64,000 nucleotides of DNA from Lysobacterales bacterium 66-474. Lineage in GTDB: Bacteria > Pseudomonadota > Gammaproteobacteria > Xanthomonadales > Rhodanobacteraceae. How positions within the stretch are numbered: position 1 is the first letter of the stretch; each line of letters opens with the position of its first letter. This document shows positions 29,506-38,504 of this stretch, in pieces. Below the pieces are notes generated by a model that had not been told where the DNA came from, ran no database searches, and saw nothing but the letters and a program-made list of their open reading frames with translations. The DNA is taken from the NCBI GenBank assembly GCA_001899805.1, contig MKWP01000001.1, positions 129,001 through 193,000 on the forward strand, in the 5' to 3' direction. A program made the position numbers and the translations under genes.

Positions 29506-31686
29506 TCAAATGGGATAGCGGTACACCCCGTTCACCACCTTGGTGTTGCGCACGCGCCGCATCACGTCGGCAAGGTGCTTGCGGTGCTTCACCTCGATGG
29601 CGAAGATCAGGGTCGCGGCCTGGATGCCGCGCTCGATGTACTTGACGTCGTCGATGTTGGAATTGGCTTCCGCGATCGCGGCGGACACGGTCGCCAGCAC
29701 GCCGGGCCGGTTGAGGACTTCCACGCGCAACTCGACGCGATAATCGCCCTGCACCTGCTTGTCCCAGCCGATCTCGACGCGGCGTTCCGGCTGCTTGGCG
29801 AGCTCGGCCACGTTGGGACATTCGACCCGGTGCACCACGATGCCCTTGCCCGGCGACAGATACCCCACGATCTCGTCGCCCGGCACCGGGTGGCAGCAGT
29901 TGCCGAAACTCAGGATGCCGCGCTCGGCGCCGCTGATGCGGATCTTCTCGGAACGATGCAGGGCTGCGCCGATCACCGAACCGCCCATCGCGGTGAGTTC
30001 CGTCGCCACCTTGTCGGGCATGCGGTTGCCGAGCGCGATGTCGGACAACAAATCCTCGAGCCGGCGCAGGTTGTGTTCGGCAAGGAACCGCTCGAGCACC
30101 TCGGGCGGGATCGCGTCCAGGCTGGAGCCCTTGGAATCCAGCGCGCTTTCCAGCATGCGGTGCCCGAAATCGATCGCATCCTCGTGCTGCAGGTGCTTCA
30201 GGTACTGGCGGATCGCGGCGCGCGCCTTGCCGGTCACCGCGAAATCCAGCCACGACGGATTCGGCACCGCCGAGGGCGCCGTGATCACCTCCACGGTCTG
30301 TCCCGAAGCCGGTTGCGAACGCAGCGAAGCCAGCTTGCCGTCGATGCGCGACGCCACCGCGTGCATGCCGACGTCGGTGTGCACCGCGAACGCAAGGTCG
30401 AGTGCGGTCGCATTCTTGGGCAGCGCCTGGATGTCGCCGGCCGGGGTGAACAGGTAGACCTCATCGGGAAACAAATCGACCTTGACGTTCTCGATGAACT
30501 CCAGCGACGACGGCGTCGTCGCCTGGTTGTCGGCAAGGCTCGCCACCCACGCCCGCGCGCGCGTCTGCGCGCTGTTGCCGGGTCCCGCCTCGGTCTTGTA
30601 CGACCAGTGCGCGGCCACCCCGCGCTCGGCCACCGTGTTCATGTCCTCGGTGCGGATCTGGATTTCGATCGGTGCACCGATCGGCCCGAACAACACGGTG
30701 TGCAGCGACTGGTAACCGTTGGCTTTCGGAATCGCGATGAAGTCCTTGAAGCGGCCTTCCACTGGCTTGAACAGCGAATGCGCCACACCGAGCGCCTGAT
30801 AGCAATGCGCCACCGTGTCGGTCACCAGCCGGAACCCGTACACGTCCATCACCTGGTCGAAGGTCTTGTGTTCGTTCTTCATCTTCGACCAGATGCTGTA
30901 CGGCGCCTTGACCCGGCTGATGATGCGCACCGGGATGCCGTCCATCGCGAGGCGTTCGGCCAGCGCCTGTTCGATCTTCACCATCGCTTCGCGGCGGTTG
31001 CCGAGTGTTCGCTTGATGCGCGAGGCGATGATCTTGTAGCGATCGGGATACAGGCCGCGGAACCCCAGGTCCTGCAGTTCGGCCTTGAGGGCGTTCATCC
31101 CGAGCCGTGCCGCGATCGGCGCGTAGATGTCCAGCGTCTCGCGCGCGATGCGCCGGCGCGCATCCGGCGCCATCGCCGACAGCGTGCGCATGTTGTGCAG
31201 GCGGTCGGCCAGCTTGATCAGGATCACGCGCAAGTCGCGCGCCATCGCCAGCAGCATCTTGCGGAAGCTCTCCGCGTCGGCCTCGATGCGGCTGGCGAAA
31301 TCGACGCGTTCCAGCTTGGTGACGCCATCAACCAATTCGGTCACGATCGGGCCGAAGCTGGCTTCCAGCTGCGCGCGGGTCAGGCCGGTGTCTTCCAGCG
31401 TGTCGTGCAGGATCGCGGCGATGATGGTCTCGGCATCCAGCCGCAGGCCCGCAAGGATCATCGCCACCGCGACCGGATGGGTGATGTAGGGCTCGCCGCT
31501 CTTGCGGCGCTGGCTGGCATGCGCGCGCGCGCCGACCGCATAGGCGCCGCGCACCCGCTCGATCTGTTCCGGTGGCAGGTAGGTCGCGAGCTGGGCCGCG
31601 AGCGCATCGATGCCCGAGGTATCGGCGGGCTCGCCCTCCGGCTCCACCGTCTGGATTGCTTCCGATTTCGTCTTGCGCTTGCGCAT
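29506..31686 (-). CDS. spoT: Bifunctional (p)ppGpp synthetase/hydrolase SpoT
   Basis: The 726-residue protein has an N-terminal HD hydrolase domain with intact metal motif (ILHDTLEDTG), a synthetase domain (RVKAPYSIWSKM, YGFRLVTDT, YQSLHTVLFG), a TGS domain (YLFTPAGDIQALP) near residue 400, and a C-terminal ACT domain (LRVEVLNRPGVLATVSAAIAE). It controls stringent-response alarmone levels. The intact HD motif distinguishes it from RelA. It begins about 500 bp downstream of rpoZ; in E. coli the two are adjacent, while here a hairpin-rich spacer separates them. Confidence 0.97.
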   Translation of the reverse strand: MRKRKTKSEAIQTVEPEGEPADTSGIDALAAQLATYLPPEQIERVRGAYAVGARAHASQRRKSGEPYITHPVAVAMILAGLRLDAETIIAAILHDTLEDTGLTRAQLEASFGPIVTELVDGVTKLERVDFASRIEADAESFRKMLLAMARDLRVILIKLADRLHNMRTLSAMAPDARRRIARETLDIYAPIAARLGMNALKAELQDLGFRGLYPDRYKIIASRIKRTLGNRREAMVKIEQALAERLAMDGIPVRIISRVKAPYSIWSKMKNEHKTFDQVMDVYGFRLVTDTVAHCYQALGVAHSLFKPVEGRFKDFIAIPKANGYQSLHTVLFGPIGAPIEIQIRTEDMNTVAERGVAAHWSYKTEAGPGNSAQTRARAWVASLADNQATTPSSLEFIENVKVDLFPDEVYLFTPAGDIQALPKNATALDLAFAVHTDVGMHAVASRIDGKLASLRSQPASGQTVEVITAPSAVPNPSWLDFAVTGKARAAIRQYLKHLQHEDAIDFGHRMLESALDSKGSSLDAIPPEVLERFLAEHNLRRLEDLLSDIALGNRMPDKVATELTAMGGSVIGAALHRSEKIRISGAERGILSFGNCCHPVPGDEIVGYLSPGKGIVVHRVECPNVAELAKQPERRVEIGWDKQVQGDYRVELRVEVLNRPGVLATVSAAIAEANSNIDDVKYIERGIQAATLIFAIEVKHRKHLADVMRRVRNTKVVNGVYRYPI

Positions 31687-32138
31687 GACTGCAAGCTAGC
31701 ACAAAGGCGGTCTTGCCCGCTGCGCGAGGGGGCCCCAAACGTTTTGCGAATGTCTTGCTGACGACATCCCTGTTTTTTTCACGCCGCCGACGGCACCGGG
31801 TTTACAGCGACGACGGCCACCCATGGCCTGCGTCGGTACAAGATGCTGAGTCGCAGGCCATGGACGGCCGACAGCGAAGCGAACAACGCGCCGTTGCATG
31901 GCGCCGAGGCGCACAGCCGAACGGCGGAGCAAGCGCCGCATGTTCGAGCACAGGGATGTGCGAGTTCGGCGCGGCCGCCGTTCGGCGAGCACCGAAGGGA
32001 AGTTTCAGCGACACGACGTCGCTGAAACCGTCATGCCCGGCGCAATGGCTTTGGCTACTTTCCCCGGAAGGAAAGTAGCTCGCGCGCCGCCGAGGCGCGC
32101 GAAATCCCAACACGAAGGTTGCGTCCTCGCGAGGGCGA
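31687..32138. other. Hairpin-rich spoT/rpoZ spacer
   Basis: No gene is seen. Three clear inverted repeats lie in it. Arms of 19 bp with two mismatches, built on CCATGGCCTGCG, span 31814-31870. GTTTCAGCGAC and GTCGCTGAAAC (11 bp perfect, 5-base loop) lie at 32002-32028. CTACTTTCC and GGAAAGTAG (9 bp) lie at 32055-32078. They look like dispersed REP-type elements and may end or process the rpoZ transcript before spoT. Confidence 0.6.
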
Positions 32139-32169
32139 ACAAAAAAGGATCCCGGCTTGTGCCGGGATG
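32139..32169 (-). terminator. Intrinsic terminator of rpoZ
   Basis: On the minus strand, ATCCCGGC-acaa-GCCGGGAT is followed by CCTTTTTT. It starts about 20 bp after the rpoZ stop codon and is a classic rho-independent signal. Confidence 0.85.
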
Positions 32170-32189
32170 ACAAACGGACCCGCGCGGGG

Positions 32190-32483
32190 TCAGACGTCGT
32201 CGAGACCCTTGGACATGTCTTCGTCGACTTCGGCCGCGGCCCATTCCATCGCCTCGCGATCGCGGCGCTCGCGCTCGACGCGGTCGATCTCGTCGATGGT
32301 CGGCATGTCGATGGCGCGATCGGCGATTTCACGCAGCGCCAGCACGGTGGGTTTGTCGTTTTCGGGGGCGATGGTGGGTTCGACCCCGTTTTCGAGCTGA
32401 CGCGCGCGGCGGGTAGCCATCAGGACCAGTTCGAAGCGGTTGTCGACCACCTGCAGGCAGTCTTCGACGGTGATGCGTGCCAT
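32190..32483 (-). CDS. rpoZ: DNA-directed RNA polymerase omega subunit
   Basis: The 97-residue protein starts [30 protein letters not shown], the conserved omega signature, followed by the [10 protein letters not shown] helix and an acidic tail. It assists assembly of the beta' subunit. Start ATG 32483 matches the family's first residue; the open frame upstream lies in the promoter region. Confidence 0.97.
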   Translation of the reverse strand: MARITVEDCLQVVDNRFELVLMATRRARQLENGVEPTIAPENDKPTVLALREIADRAIDMPTIDEIDRVERERRDREAMEWAAAEVDEDMSKGLDDV

Positions 32484-32514
32484 GTGGGGTTCCGTTGGTG
32501 TCGCAAACTTCGAG

Positions 32515-32542
32515 ATTGTACCAGCAACGATGTTTTTGTCGA
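32515..32542 (-). promoter_or_regulatory. Putative sigma70 promoter of rpoZ
   Basis: On the minus strand, TCGACA (5 of 6) at 32537-32542 and TACAAT (5 of 6) at 32515-32520 are separated by 16 bp, giving a leader of about 25 nt. Confidence 0.6.
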
Positions 32543-32686
32543 TCCTGGGTCCACGCGTCGCCCGCTCCACGGGATCGCCCCTGAACGCCGCCTGCCTTGG
32601 CCTTTCGCGCACGGGTTATTTCTTGGACCGATGCGTTTAGAATTGCGCGCTTGCAACGCAACCTCTCCGACCGCATTCAACGACGC

Positions 32687-33691
32687 ATGCCTCGCACCTG
32701 CCGCACTCGAGTCGCGCAAAGCCTGATCACGACCGGACTGGTCGCGGCATTGGCCGCGTGTGCGGTCGCGCCGCCACGCACGGACGATCCGCTGCAGAAT
32801 TTCAACCGCAAGATTTTCGCGTTCAACCAGGTCGCGGACAAGGTGGCGATCCGTCCGGTGGCCAAGGCCTACGTCAAGGTCACCGGGCCCAAGGAACGCG
32901 TGTTGATCGGCAATTTCTTCGCCAACCTGCGCGCGCCGGTCACCATCATCAACGAGGTGTTGCAGGGGCGGCCGGGGCCGGCGCTGCAATCCACGGGGCG
33001 CTTCGTCATCAACAGCACGGTCGGATTCCTGGGGGTCTTCGATCCTGCCAGTGACATGCGGCTGCCCGCGCATCCCACCGATTTCGGCGTGACGCTGGCG
33101 CATTGGGGCGTGCCGGAAGGACCCTACGTGGTGTTGCCGCTGATCGGGCCGACTACCCTGCGCGACGTGTGGCGGCTGCCGGTGGACAGCTATTTCGATC
33201 CGATGGGATGGTATGTGCGCGAACACGACTTGAAGTGGCACGCGCAATATCTGCCGTCGATCGCGTACCTCGTGACCCTGCGCGCCAGCGCGTTGCCGCT
33301 CGATCCCGTGCTGGATTCATCCTACGACCCGTATGCATTCCTGCGCGACGCCTACCGGCAGCATCGGTTGTACCAGATCTATTACGGCAACCCACCGATG
33401 TCGGCGATCGAGGAACTGCAGGGCACCAGCCCCAGCGAGCAGAACGACCAGGACATCGACCAGTTGCTGCAACAGCAGCAGCAATACGAGAAGGCGCACG
33501 GCGTGAACGAGAACGCCGCCCCTGCGTCCTCCGCATCGACGGCGGCGGCGGCACCCGCGTCCTCCGCATCGACGGCGGCACCCGCGCCCTCCGCATCGAC
33601 AGCTGCACCTGCGCCCGCAGCGTCGTCGGGCGCGACAGTCCCCGCGTCATCGGCCAGCGTCAACCCGCCACCGGCGAGCGCCGGCACCTGA
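32687..33691 (+). CDS. mlaA: MlaA (VacJ) outer-membrane lipoprotein with repeat-rich tail
   Basis: The 334-residue lipoprotein has lipobox ALAAC and the MlaA core: DPLQNFNRKIFAFNQVADK, PVTIINEVLQGRP and GPYVVLPLIGPTTLRD. MlaA extracts surface-exposed phospholipid from the outer leaflet and passes it to MlaC. After the core, a Gln-run (QQQQQ) leads into a low-complexity tail of tandem ASSASTAA-type units that is unusual in length. It is convergent with mlaFEDCB, its 3' end 5 bp from the mlaB stop. So mlaA is separately transcribed but adjacent. Confidence 0.95.
   Translation: MPRTCRTRVAQSLITTGLVAALAACAVAPPRTDDPLQNFNRKIFAFNQVADKVAIRPVAKAYVKVTGPKERVLIGNFFANLRAPVTIINEVLQGRPGPALQSTGRFVINSTVGFLGVFDPASDMRLPAHPTDFGVTLAHWGVPEGPYVVLPLIGPTTLRDVWRLPVDSYFDPMGWYVREHDLKWHAQYLPSIAYLVTLRASALPLDPVLDSSYDPYAFLRDAYRQHRLYQIYYGNPPMSAIEELQGTSPSEQNDQDIDQLLQQQQQYEKAHGVNENAAPASSASTAAAAPASSASTAAPAPSASTAAPAPAASSGATVPASSASVNPPPASAGT
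33523..33616 (+). repeat. Tandem repeats in the mlaA 3' coding region
   Basis: Three imperfect copies of a unit built on GCGTCCTCCGCATCGACGGC encode Ala/Ser/Thr/Pro repeats in the MlaA tail. The copies are in frame, so copy-number change would lengthen or shorten the tail without frameshift. Confidence 0.8.
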
Positions 33692-33696
33692 CTGGG

Positions 33697-34032
33697 TCAA
33701 GCCGTCGCCGACGACGGTTGATCCAGCAGGTCCGCGACATCGCACACCGCGGCGAGCGCGTGCAACCCTTCCGGCCAATGCTGCACGCGCAGCCTGCGGC
33801 CCGCGCGGCTCGCGGCCGCGGCAAGCCCCAGCACGCAAGCCAGCCCCGCGCTGTCGGCGCGGGTGAGCCCCGAAAGGTCGAGCCGTGTCTGCGTACCCGT
33901 CGCCAGCGCGCGGGTGCCCGCCGCGAACGCATGCGCCGCGGTGGCGAACGTCAGCGGACCGCGCAACGCCAGCGTGTCGCGATCGGGCTGGGCCAATTCC
34001 ACGCTTTCGACATGGCCATGCATCCGTGCCAT
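33697..34032 (-). CDS. mlaB: MlaB-like STAS domain protein
   Basis: The 111-residue STAS domain protein carries LDLSGLTRADSAGLACVLGL, with the conserved DSAGL segment. It is the cytoplasmic regulatory subunit that binds MlaF in the MlaFEDB transporter. It is the last gene of the mla operon, 4 bp after mlaC. Confidence 0.9.
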   Translation of the reverse strand: MARMHGHVESVELAQPDRDTLALRGPLTFATAAHAFAAGTRALATGTQTRLDLSGLTRADSAGLACVLGLAAAASRAGRRLRVQHWPEGLHALAAVCDVADLLDQPSSATA

Positions 34033-34036
34033 CGGA

Positions 34037-34687
34037 TCAGTGTCCGCCGTCCTGCTGCTTCAACTGGTCGATCGCGCCCGCGCCTTCGCTTTGCAGGCGC
34101 TTGATCAGGCCATCGATGCCTTCCTTCTGGATCTCGGCGTCGACCTGGTTGCGGTAATTGGTGATGTAGGAAATGCCCTCGATGATCACGTCGTAGGCCT
34201 TCCATTCCCCCGATGCGGTCTTGCGGAACGCATAATCGACCGACAGGTTCTTACCGCTGTCGAGCAATACCTGGGTGCGCACGATCGTGCGGCGCTGGTC
34301 GAGCGGCCCCTGCGCCGGCAACACCTTCACCGCCCCGCGCGTGTAGGCAACCAGGCCTTCGGCGTAGCGATGGGTCAGTGCGTCGTAGAACGCGCGCGCG
34401 AACGCGACGCGCTGCGCCGGGGTGGCTTCGCGCGCATGCCGGCCGAGCACCAGCAACGAGGCGTAATCCATGTCGAAATGCGGCAGCACGATGCCGTCGA
34501 TGATCTTGATCATCTGCTCGGGGTTCTGGCGCAGCTCGGCCTGGTGCCCCTGGATCGCATTGCCGAGCTGGTCGGCGATCGACTGCACGACCTGCTGCGG
34601 CGTCTGCCCGGTGGCGGCGCGAACGGGGCCCGCGAACGCGCCCGCGAGGCACAGTGCCGCAAGCAGCAAGGTGAAACGTTTCAACAT
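34037..34687 (-). CDS. mlaC: Periplasmic phospholipid carrier MlaC
   Basis: The 216-residue protein has a signal peptide (LLLAALCLAGAFAGPVRA) and the MlaC/Ttg2D fold (RTIVRTQVLLDSGKNLSVDYAF, YDVIIEGISYITNYRNQVDAEI). It shuttles phospholipids between MlaA and the MlaFEDB complex. The ATG at 34687 is preceded by GGAGA. The spacing to mlaD is 47 bp. Confidence 0.95.
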   Translation of the reverse strand: MLKRFTLLLAALCLAGAFAGPVRAATGQTPQQVVQSIADQLGNAIQGHQAELRQNPEQMIKIIDGIVLPHFDMDYASLLVLGRHAREATPAQRVAFARAFYDALTHRYAEGLVAYTRGAVKVLPAQGPLDQRRTIVRTQVLLDSGKNLSVDYAFRKTASGEWKAYDVIIEGISYITNYRNQVDAEIQKEGIDGLIKRLQSEGAGAIDQLKQQDGGH

Positions 34688-34734
34688 GTCATTCTCCTCA
34701 CGCCCCGCGATCGCGTCGCGAGGCAACGAATGGT

Positions 34735-35256
34735 TCAAGGCTTGCCGGATGCCGGAGCTGCGCTGGATGCGGGCGCCGAATCGGAACCGCTCGATTTCGG
34801 ACCGCCGTTGACCAGGAACTTGCCGATCAGATTTTCGATGCTCATCGCCGACTGGGTCAGCACCATCTCGTCGCCGTTCTTCAGGAACGTGGGCGAACCG
34901 CCCGGCTCGATGCCAACATATTGGTCGCCCAGTAAACCGCTGGTGAATATCGCGGCGGAGGAATCGTCGGGGATGTCGTTGTACTGCTTGTCGATCGACA
35001 GCGTCACCAGCGCGTCCATCCGCTGCGGTTCCAGCGCGATCGACTGCACGTCGCCGATCCGCACGCCCGCGATCTTCACCGGCGCGCGCGCCTTCAACTG
35101 GCCGATGTTCTGGAAGCGCGCCTTGAGCGTGTAGGTGCTGCTGCTGGCAATGCCGTTGGCCACCGACGTGGTCTGGGTCGCGAGGTACGCGAGCGCGGCG
35201 AAACCGAGCAGGATGAACAGGCCGGTGCCGATGGCGTAGGAAGGTCTTGGATTCAT
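34735..35256 (-). CDS. mlaD: MCE-domain protein MlaD
   Basis: The 173-residue protein has one N-terminal transmembrane helix (YAIGTGLFILLGFAALAYLA) and a single MCE domain (YTLKARFQNIGQLKARAPVKIAGVRIG in parts, then TSGLLGDQYVGIEPGG). It forms the hexameric periplasmic ring of the transporter. A Ser/Ala-rich tail ends it. It starts at ATG 35256, 20 bp after mlaE. Confidence 0.95.
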   Translation of the reverse strand: MNPRPSYAIGTGLFILLGFAALAYLATQTTSVANGIASSSTYTLKARFQNIGQLKARAPVKIAGVRIGDVQSIALEPQRMDALVTLSIDKQYNDIPDDSSAAIFTSGLLGDQYVGIEPGGSPTFLKNGDEMVLTQSAMSIENLIGKFLVNGGPKSSGSDSAPASSAAPASGKP

Positions 35257-35276
35257 GCAATCACCAATGCGGCTAG

Positions 35277-36044
35277 TCAGGTCATGAAGGTGGTCATCAC
35301 GAAATCGAACGCGAGGATCACGATCGACGAGAACACCACCGTGCGGGTGGTGGAATACGCGACACCCTCGCTGGTGGGCGGCGCGGTGTAGCCCTGGAAC
35401 ACCGCGATCAGGCTGACCACGCCGCCGAACACGATGCTCTTGTACAGGCCTTCCAGGATGTCCTTGCGCAAATCGACGGTGGCCGTCATGTTGCCCCAGA
35501 AGGTGCCGTTGTCGAGGCCGAGCCAGGTGACGCCGACGAGGTGCCCGCCGAAAATGCCCATCGCGTTGAACACGCAGGCGAGCAGCGGCATCGCGACCAC
35601 GCCGGCGAGGAAACGCGGCGAGGCGACGTAGGCGAGCGGGTCGACCGCCATCATCGACATCGCATCGAGCTGGTCGGTGGCGCGCATCAAGCCGATCTCG
35701 GCGGTGACCGCCGTGCCCGCGCGGCCCGCGACCAGCAGCGCGGTGATCACCGGCCCGAGCTCGCGGAACAGGCTCAACGCCACCACGGTGCCGAGCGCCG
35801 CGGTACCGCCGAAGATCGACAACGTGTAGTAAAGCTGCAGCGCCAGCACCATGCCGACGAACAACCCGCAGGTCATCACGATCACGAGGCTCATCGCGCC
35901 CACGAACCAGACCTGCCGGCAGGTTTCGCGCCAGTAGCGCAGGCTTTTCGGCAGCGCGCCCAGCACCGCGACGAAGAACAGGCCGCAATCGCCGACCGAC
36001 ACGATGCCTTGCAGGAACCAGTTGCGGCGGACGTTCGCGTTCAT
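35277..36044 (-). CDS. mlaE: MlaE permease
   Basis: The 255-residue inner-membrane permease has several hydrophobic segments and the family motif ELGPVITALLVAGRAGTAVTAE, plus PLAYVASPRFLAGVVAMPLL. It starts at ATG 36044, overlapping the mlaF stop by 4 bp. Confidence 0.95.
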   Translation of the reverse strand: MNANVRRNWFLQGIVSVGDCGLFFVAVLGALPKSLRYWRETCRQVWFVGAMSLVIVMTCGLFVGMVLALQLYYTLSIFGGTAALGTVVALSLFRELGPVITALLVAGRAGTAVTAEIGLMRATDQLDAMSMMAVDPLAYVASPRFLAGVVAMPLLACVFNAMGIFGGHLVGVTWLGLDNGTFWGNMTATVDLRKDILEGLYKSIVFGGVVSLIAVFQGYTAPPTSEGVAYSTTRTVVFSSIVILAFDFVMTTFMT

Positions 36045-36880
36045 CGCGCACCCCGCCCGAAACCGAGCTCGCTTGCGTAGTCGGGCGCCGGGTAATGGAA
36101 CGGTACCGGGCCGTCCGCCTCGCCGCCGAAGAACTGCCGCGTCCACGGCGAATCCTGGTGCTCCAATTCATCCGGCGCGCCCTGCGCCACCAGTTTGCCG
36201 TTGGCGATCAGGTACACGCGATCGGCCACCTGCCGGATCGCCGCGAGTTCGTGCGCGACCAGGATCGAGGTGATCCCGAGCGTCTTGTTGAGAGTACGGA
36301 TCAGGCGCAGCACCTGGTTCAACGCGATGGGATCGAGGCCCACGAACGGCTCGTCGTACAGGATCAGCATCGGGTCGAACACGATCGCGCGCGCCAGCGC
36401 CACGCGCCGCGCCATGCCGCCCGAGAGTTCGCTGGGCATCAGGCGCGCCGCGCCGCGCAGCCCGACCGCCTGCAACTTGGTCAGCACGATGTTGCGGATA
36501 AGCGTCTCCGGCAAGTTCGTGTGCTGGCGCAGCGGGAACGCCACGTTCTCGAACACGCTGAAATCGGTCAGCAGCGCCGAGTTCTGGAACAGATAGCCGA
36601 TACGTTCGCGCAGCGCGAACAATCCGGCCCGCGAAAGGTTCGTGACTTCTTCGCCATCCACGACCACGCTGCCGGCGTCCGGCCGCAACTGGCCGGACAG
36701 GTGCCGCAACAAGGTGGTCTTGCCGGTGCCGGACGGCCCCATGATCGCGGTGATGCTGCCGCGCGGCACGCCCAGATCGAGCCCGTCGAAAATGGTCTTC
36801 GAGCCGATGCGCGTGCGCAGGCCGCTCACCCGCACCAGCGCATCGGCGGAGGATTCTGATTTCGCGGGAGCTGCGCTCAT
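36041..36880 (-). CDS. mlaF: MlaF ATP-binding protein
   Basis: The 279-residue ABC ATPase has Walker A GPSGTGKTT, signature LSGGMARR, Walker B LILYDEPFVGLD and switch His in VAHEL. The C-terminal tail beyond residue 245 fits the MlaF extension that contacts MlaB. It is the first gene of mlaFEDCB. Confidence 0.95.
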   Translation of the reverse strand: MSAAPAKSESSADALVRVSGLRTRIGSKTIFDGLDLGVPRGSITAIMGPSGTGKTTLLRHLSGQLRPDAGSVVVDGEEVTNLSRAGLFALRERIGYLFQNSALLTDFSVFENVAFPLRQHTNLPETLIRNIVLTKLQAVGLRGAARLMPSELSGGMARRVALARAIVFDPMLILYDEPFVGLDPIALNQVLRLIRTLNKTLGITSILVAHELAAIRQVADRVYLIANGKLVAQGAPDELEHQDSPWTRQFFGGEADGPVPFHYPAPDYASELGFGRGAR

Positions 36881-36935
36881 TACGGACCGGGGAACCTTGT
36901 TCGCAAGACCGCTAGATTAGCGGAGCGAAGTTGCA

Positions 36936-37577
36936 TCAAGCCAGCAACTGCGCAACAAGCGCGGCGTGGCGATCCTTCGGCAGCGCCTGGCCCACGCGCG
37001 CAGCACGCACGACCGCCTGCAACGCGGCGACGGCATCCTCGAAGCGGTCGTTGACGATGATGCAATCGAATTCTTCTGCGTGGGAGATTTCCTCGCGTGA
37101 CGCAGCCAGCCGCTTTTCGATGGTGATCTCGCTGTCGGTGGCGCGCGCACGCAGGCGGCGTTCGAGTTCCGCGCGCGACGGCGGCAGGATGAAGATCGAC
37201 ACGCATTCGGGCATCGCCCGCCGTACCTGTTCCGCACCCTGCCAGTCGATTTCGAGCAACACGTCACGGCCGGTCGCGAGGATGGGTTCCACCGCGCCAC
37301 GCGAAGTGCCGTAGCCATTGCCGAACACGTCCGCGTGTTCCAGGAAGTCGCCGTGCGCGACCATCCGTTCGAACGTCGCGCGGTCGACGAAGTGGTATTG
37401 CACGCCATCGACATCGCCCGGCCGCGGTTCGCGCGTGGTGTGCGAAATGGACAAGGCGATGCCGGGCTCGCGCGCCAGCAACGCATTCACCAGCGTCGAT
37501 TTCCCGGCGCCCGACGGCGCGGCGACGATAAAAAGCCTTCCAGGAACAGGTTTTCCGGGAGCAGTCGCGTCGCTCAT
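36936..37577 (-). CDS. gmk: Guanylate kinase
   Basis: The 213-residue enzyme phosphorylates GMP to GDP. The P-loop is APSGAGKST, the GMP-binding segment includes SHTTREPRPGDVDGVQYHF, and VLLEIDWQGAEQVR is conserved. It lies between yicC and the mla operon, overlapping yicC by 4 bp, and yicC-gmk pairing is common. Confidence 0.96.
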   Translation of the reverse strand: MSDATAPGKPVPGRLFIVAAPSGAGKSTLVNALLAREPGIALSISHTTREPRPGDVDGVQYHFVDRATFERMVAHGDFLEHADVFGNGYGTSRGAVEPILATGRDVLLEIDWQGAEQVRRAMPECVSIFILPPSRAELERRLRARATDSEITIEKRLAASREEISHAEEFDCIIVNDRFEDAVAALQAVVRAARVGQALPKDRHAALVAQLLA

Positions 37578-38434
37578 TCGAGGTTCTGCACCTGTTCGCG
37601 CATCTGCTCGATCAACACTTTCAGGTCCACCGCGGCACGGGTACTGCGCGAGTCGACCGACTTGGACGCCAAGGTGTTGGCTTCGCGGTTGAATTCCTGC
37701 ATCAGGAAATCCAGCCGTCGGCCAACCGGCTCGTCCAGCGTGAGAATCCTCCGTGCCTCGTCGACATGCGCGTCCAACCGGTCGAGTTCCTCGTCGACGT
37801 CGATGCGCGAGAGTTGCAGCACCAGTTCCTGTTCGAGCCGGCCCGGTTCGGCGGCTTTCGCCAATTCGGCCAACTTCGCATCCAGCTTCGCGCGCAACGC
37901 GGCGCGGACCTCGGGCAACATCGCACGCACTTCGCTGACGATGCGCTCGATGCCGTCCAGCCGTTCGCGCAGCACCGCGGCGAGCTTGTTGCCCTCGCGT
38001 TCGCGCCCGGCAACGAATTCGTCCAGCGTGCGATCCAGCAGGGCCAACGCGGCCTGCACCAAGCCCGCCTGGTCGAACTCTGGCTTGACCAGCAGGCCGG
38101 GCCAGTCCAGCAGGCTCGCGAAGTCCGTCGCGAGCTGCGGAAAATTCGATCTCAACGCCCGCGCGACCGCAGCGAGCTGGTCCGCGGTACGTTCATCCAG
38201 CAACAGATCGGACGCGGACGCCGGCGGCTTGTAACGGAACGTGGCATCGACCTTGCCGCGCGACAAGCGCGCTGCGATGCGTTCGCGCACGCCGGGTTCC
38301 AGCGTGCGCAATTCGTCCGGCAGGCGCACGCCGGTTTCCAGGAACCTCGAATTCACCGCGCGCAGCTCGCACGCCAGCCAGCCTTGCGGCGTGGTGGTTT
38401 CGGTGTTCGCGTAGGCGGTCATGCTGCGGATCAT
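37574..38434 (-). CDS. yicC: YicC family endoribonuclease-like protein
   Basis: The 286-residue protein begins MIRSMTAYANTE, with the family core LRAVNSRFLETGVRLPDELR and C-terminal DUF1732 (EANTLASKSVDSRSTRAAVDLKVLIEQMREQVQN). YicC in E. coli is associated with RNA turnover and recent work describes it as an endoribonuclease. The start ATG at 38434 was chosen on the family start. It is divergent from rph, as in E. coli. Confidence 0.94.
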   Translation of the reverse strand: MIRSMTAYANTETTTPQGWLACELRAVNSRFLETGVRLPDELRTLEPGVRERIAARLSRGKVDATFRYKPPASASDLLLDERTADQLAAVARALRSNFPQLATDFASLLDWPGLLVKPEFDQAGLVQAALALLDRTLDEFVAGREREGNKLAAVLRERLDGIERIVSEVRAMLPEVRAALRAKLDAKLAELAKAAEPGRLEQELVLQLSRIDVDEELDRLDAHVDEARRILTLDEPVGRRLDFLMQEFNREANTLASKSVDSRSTRAAVDLKVLIEQMREQVQNLE

Positions 38435-38504
38435 GCGTGGCTTTCCGGGTCGTCGCGGCAAGACGCGATGGTAAACTGTCCAGCCCTGCGCGGAAACTTT
38501 TGCG

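Noticed and set aside
29575-31761. A 728-codon plus-strand open frame opposite spoT
   Set aside because: Shadow of spoT in a GC-rich genome; no domain and atypical composition.
33523-33616. Possible CRISPR-like repeat block
   Set aside because: The units are adjacent without spacers, in frame inside mlaA, and encode a low-complexity tail.
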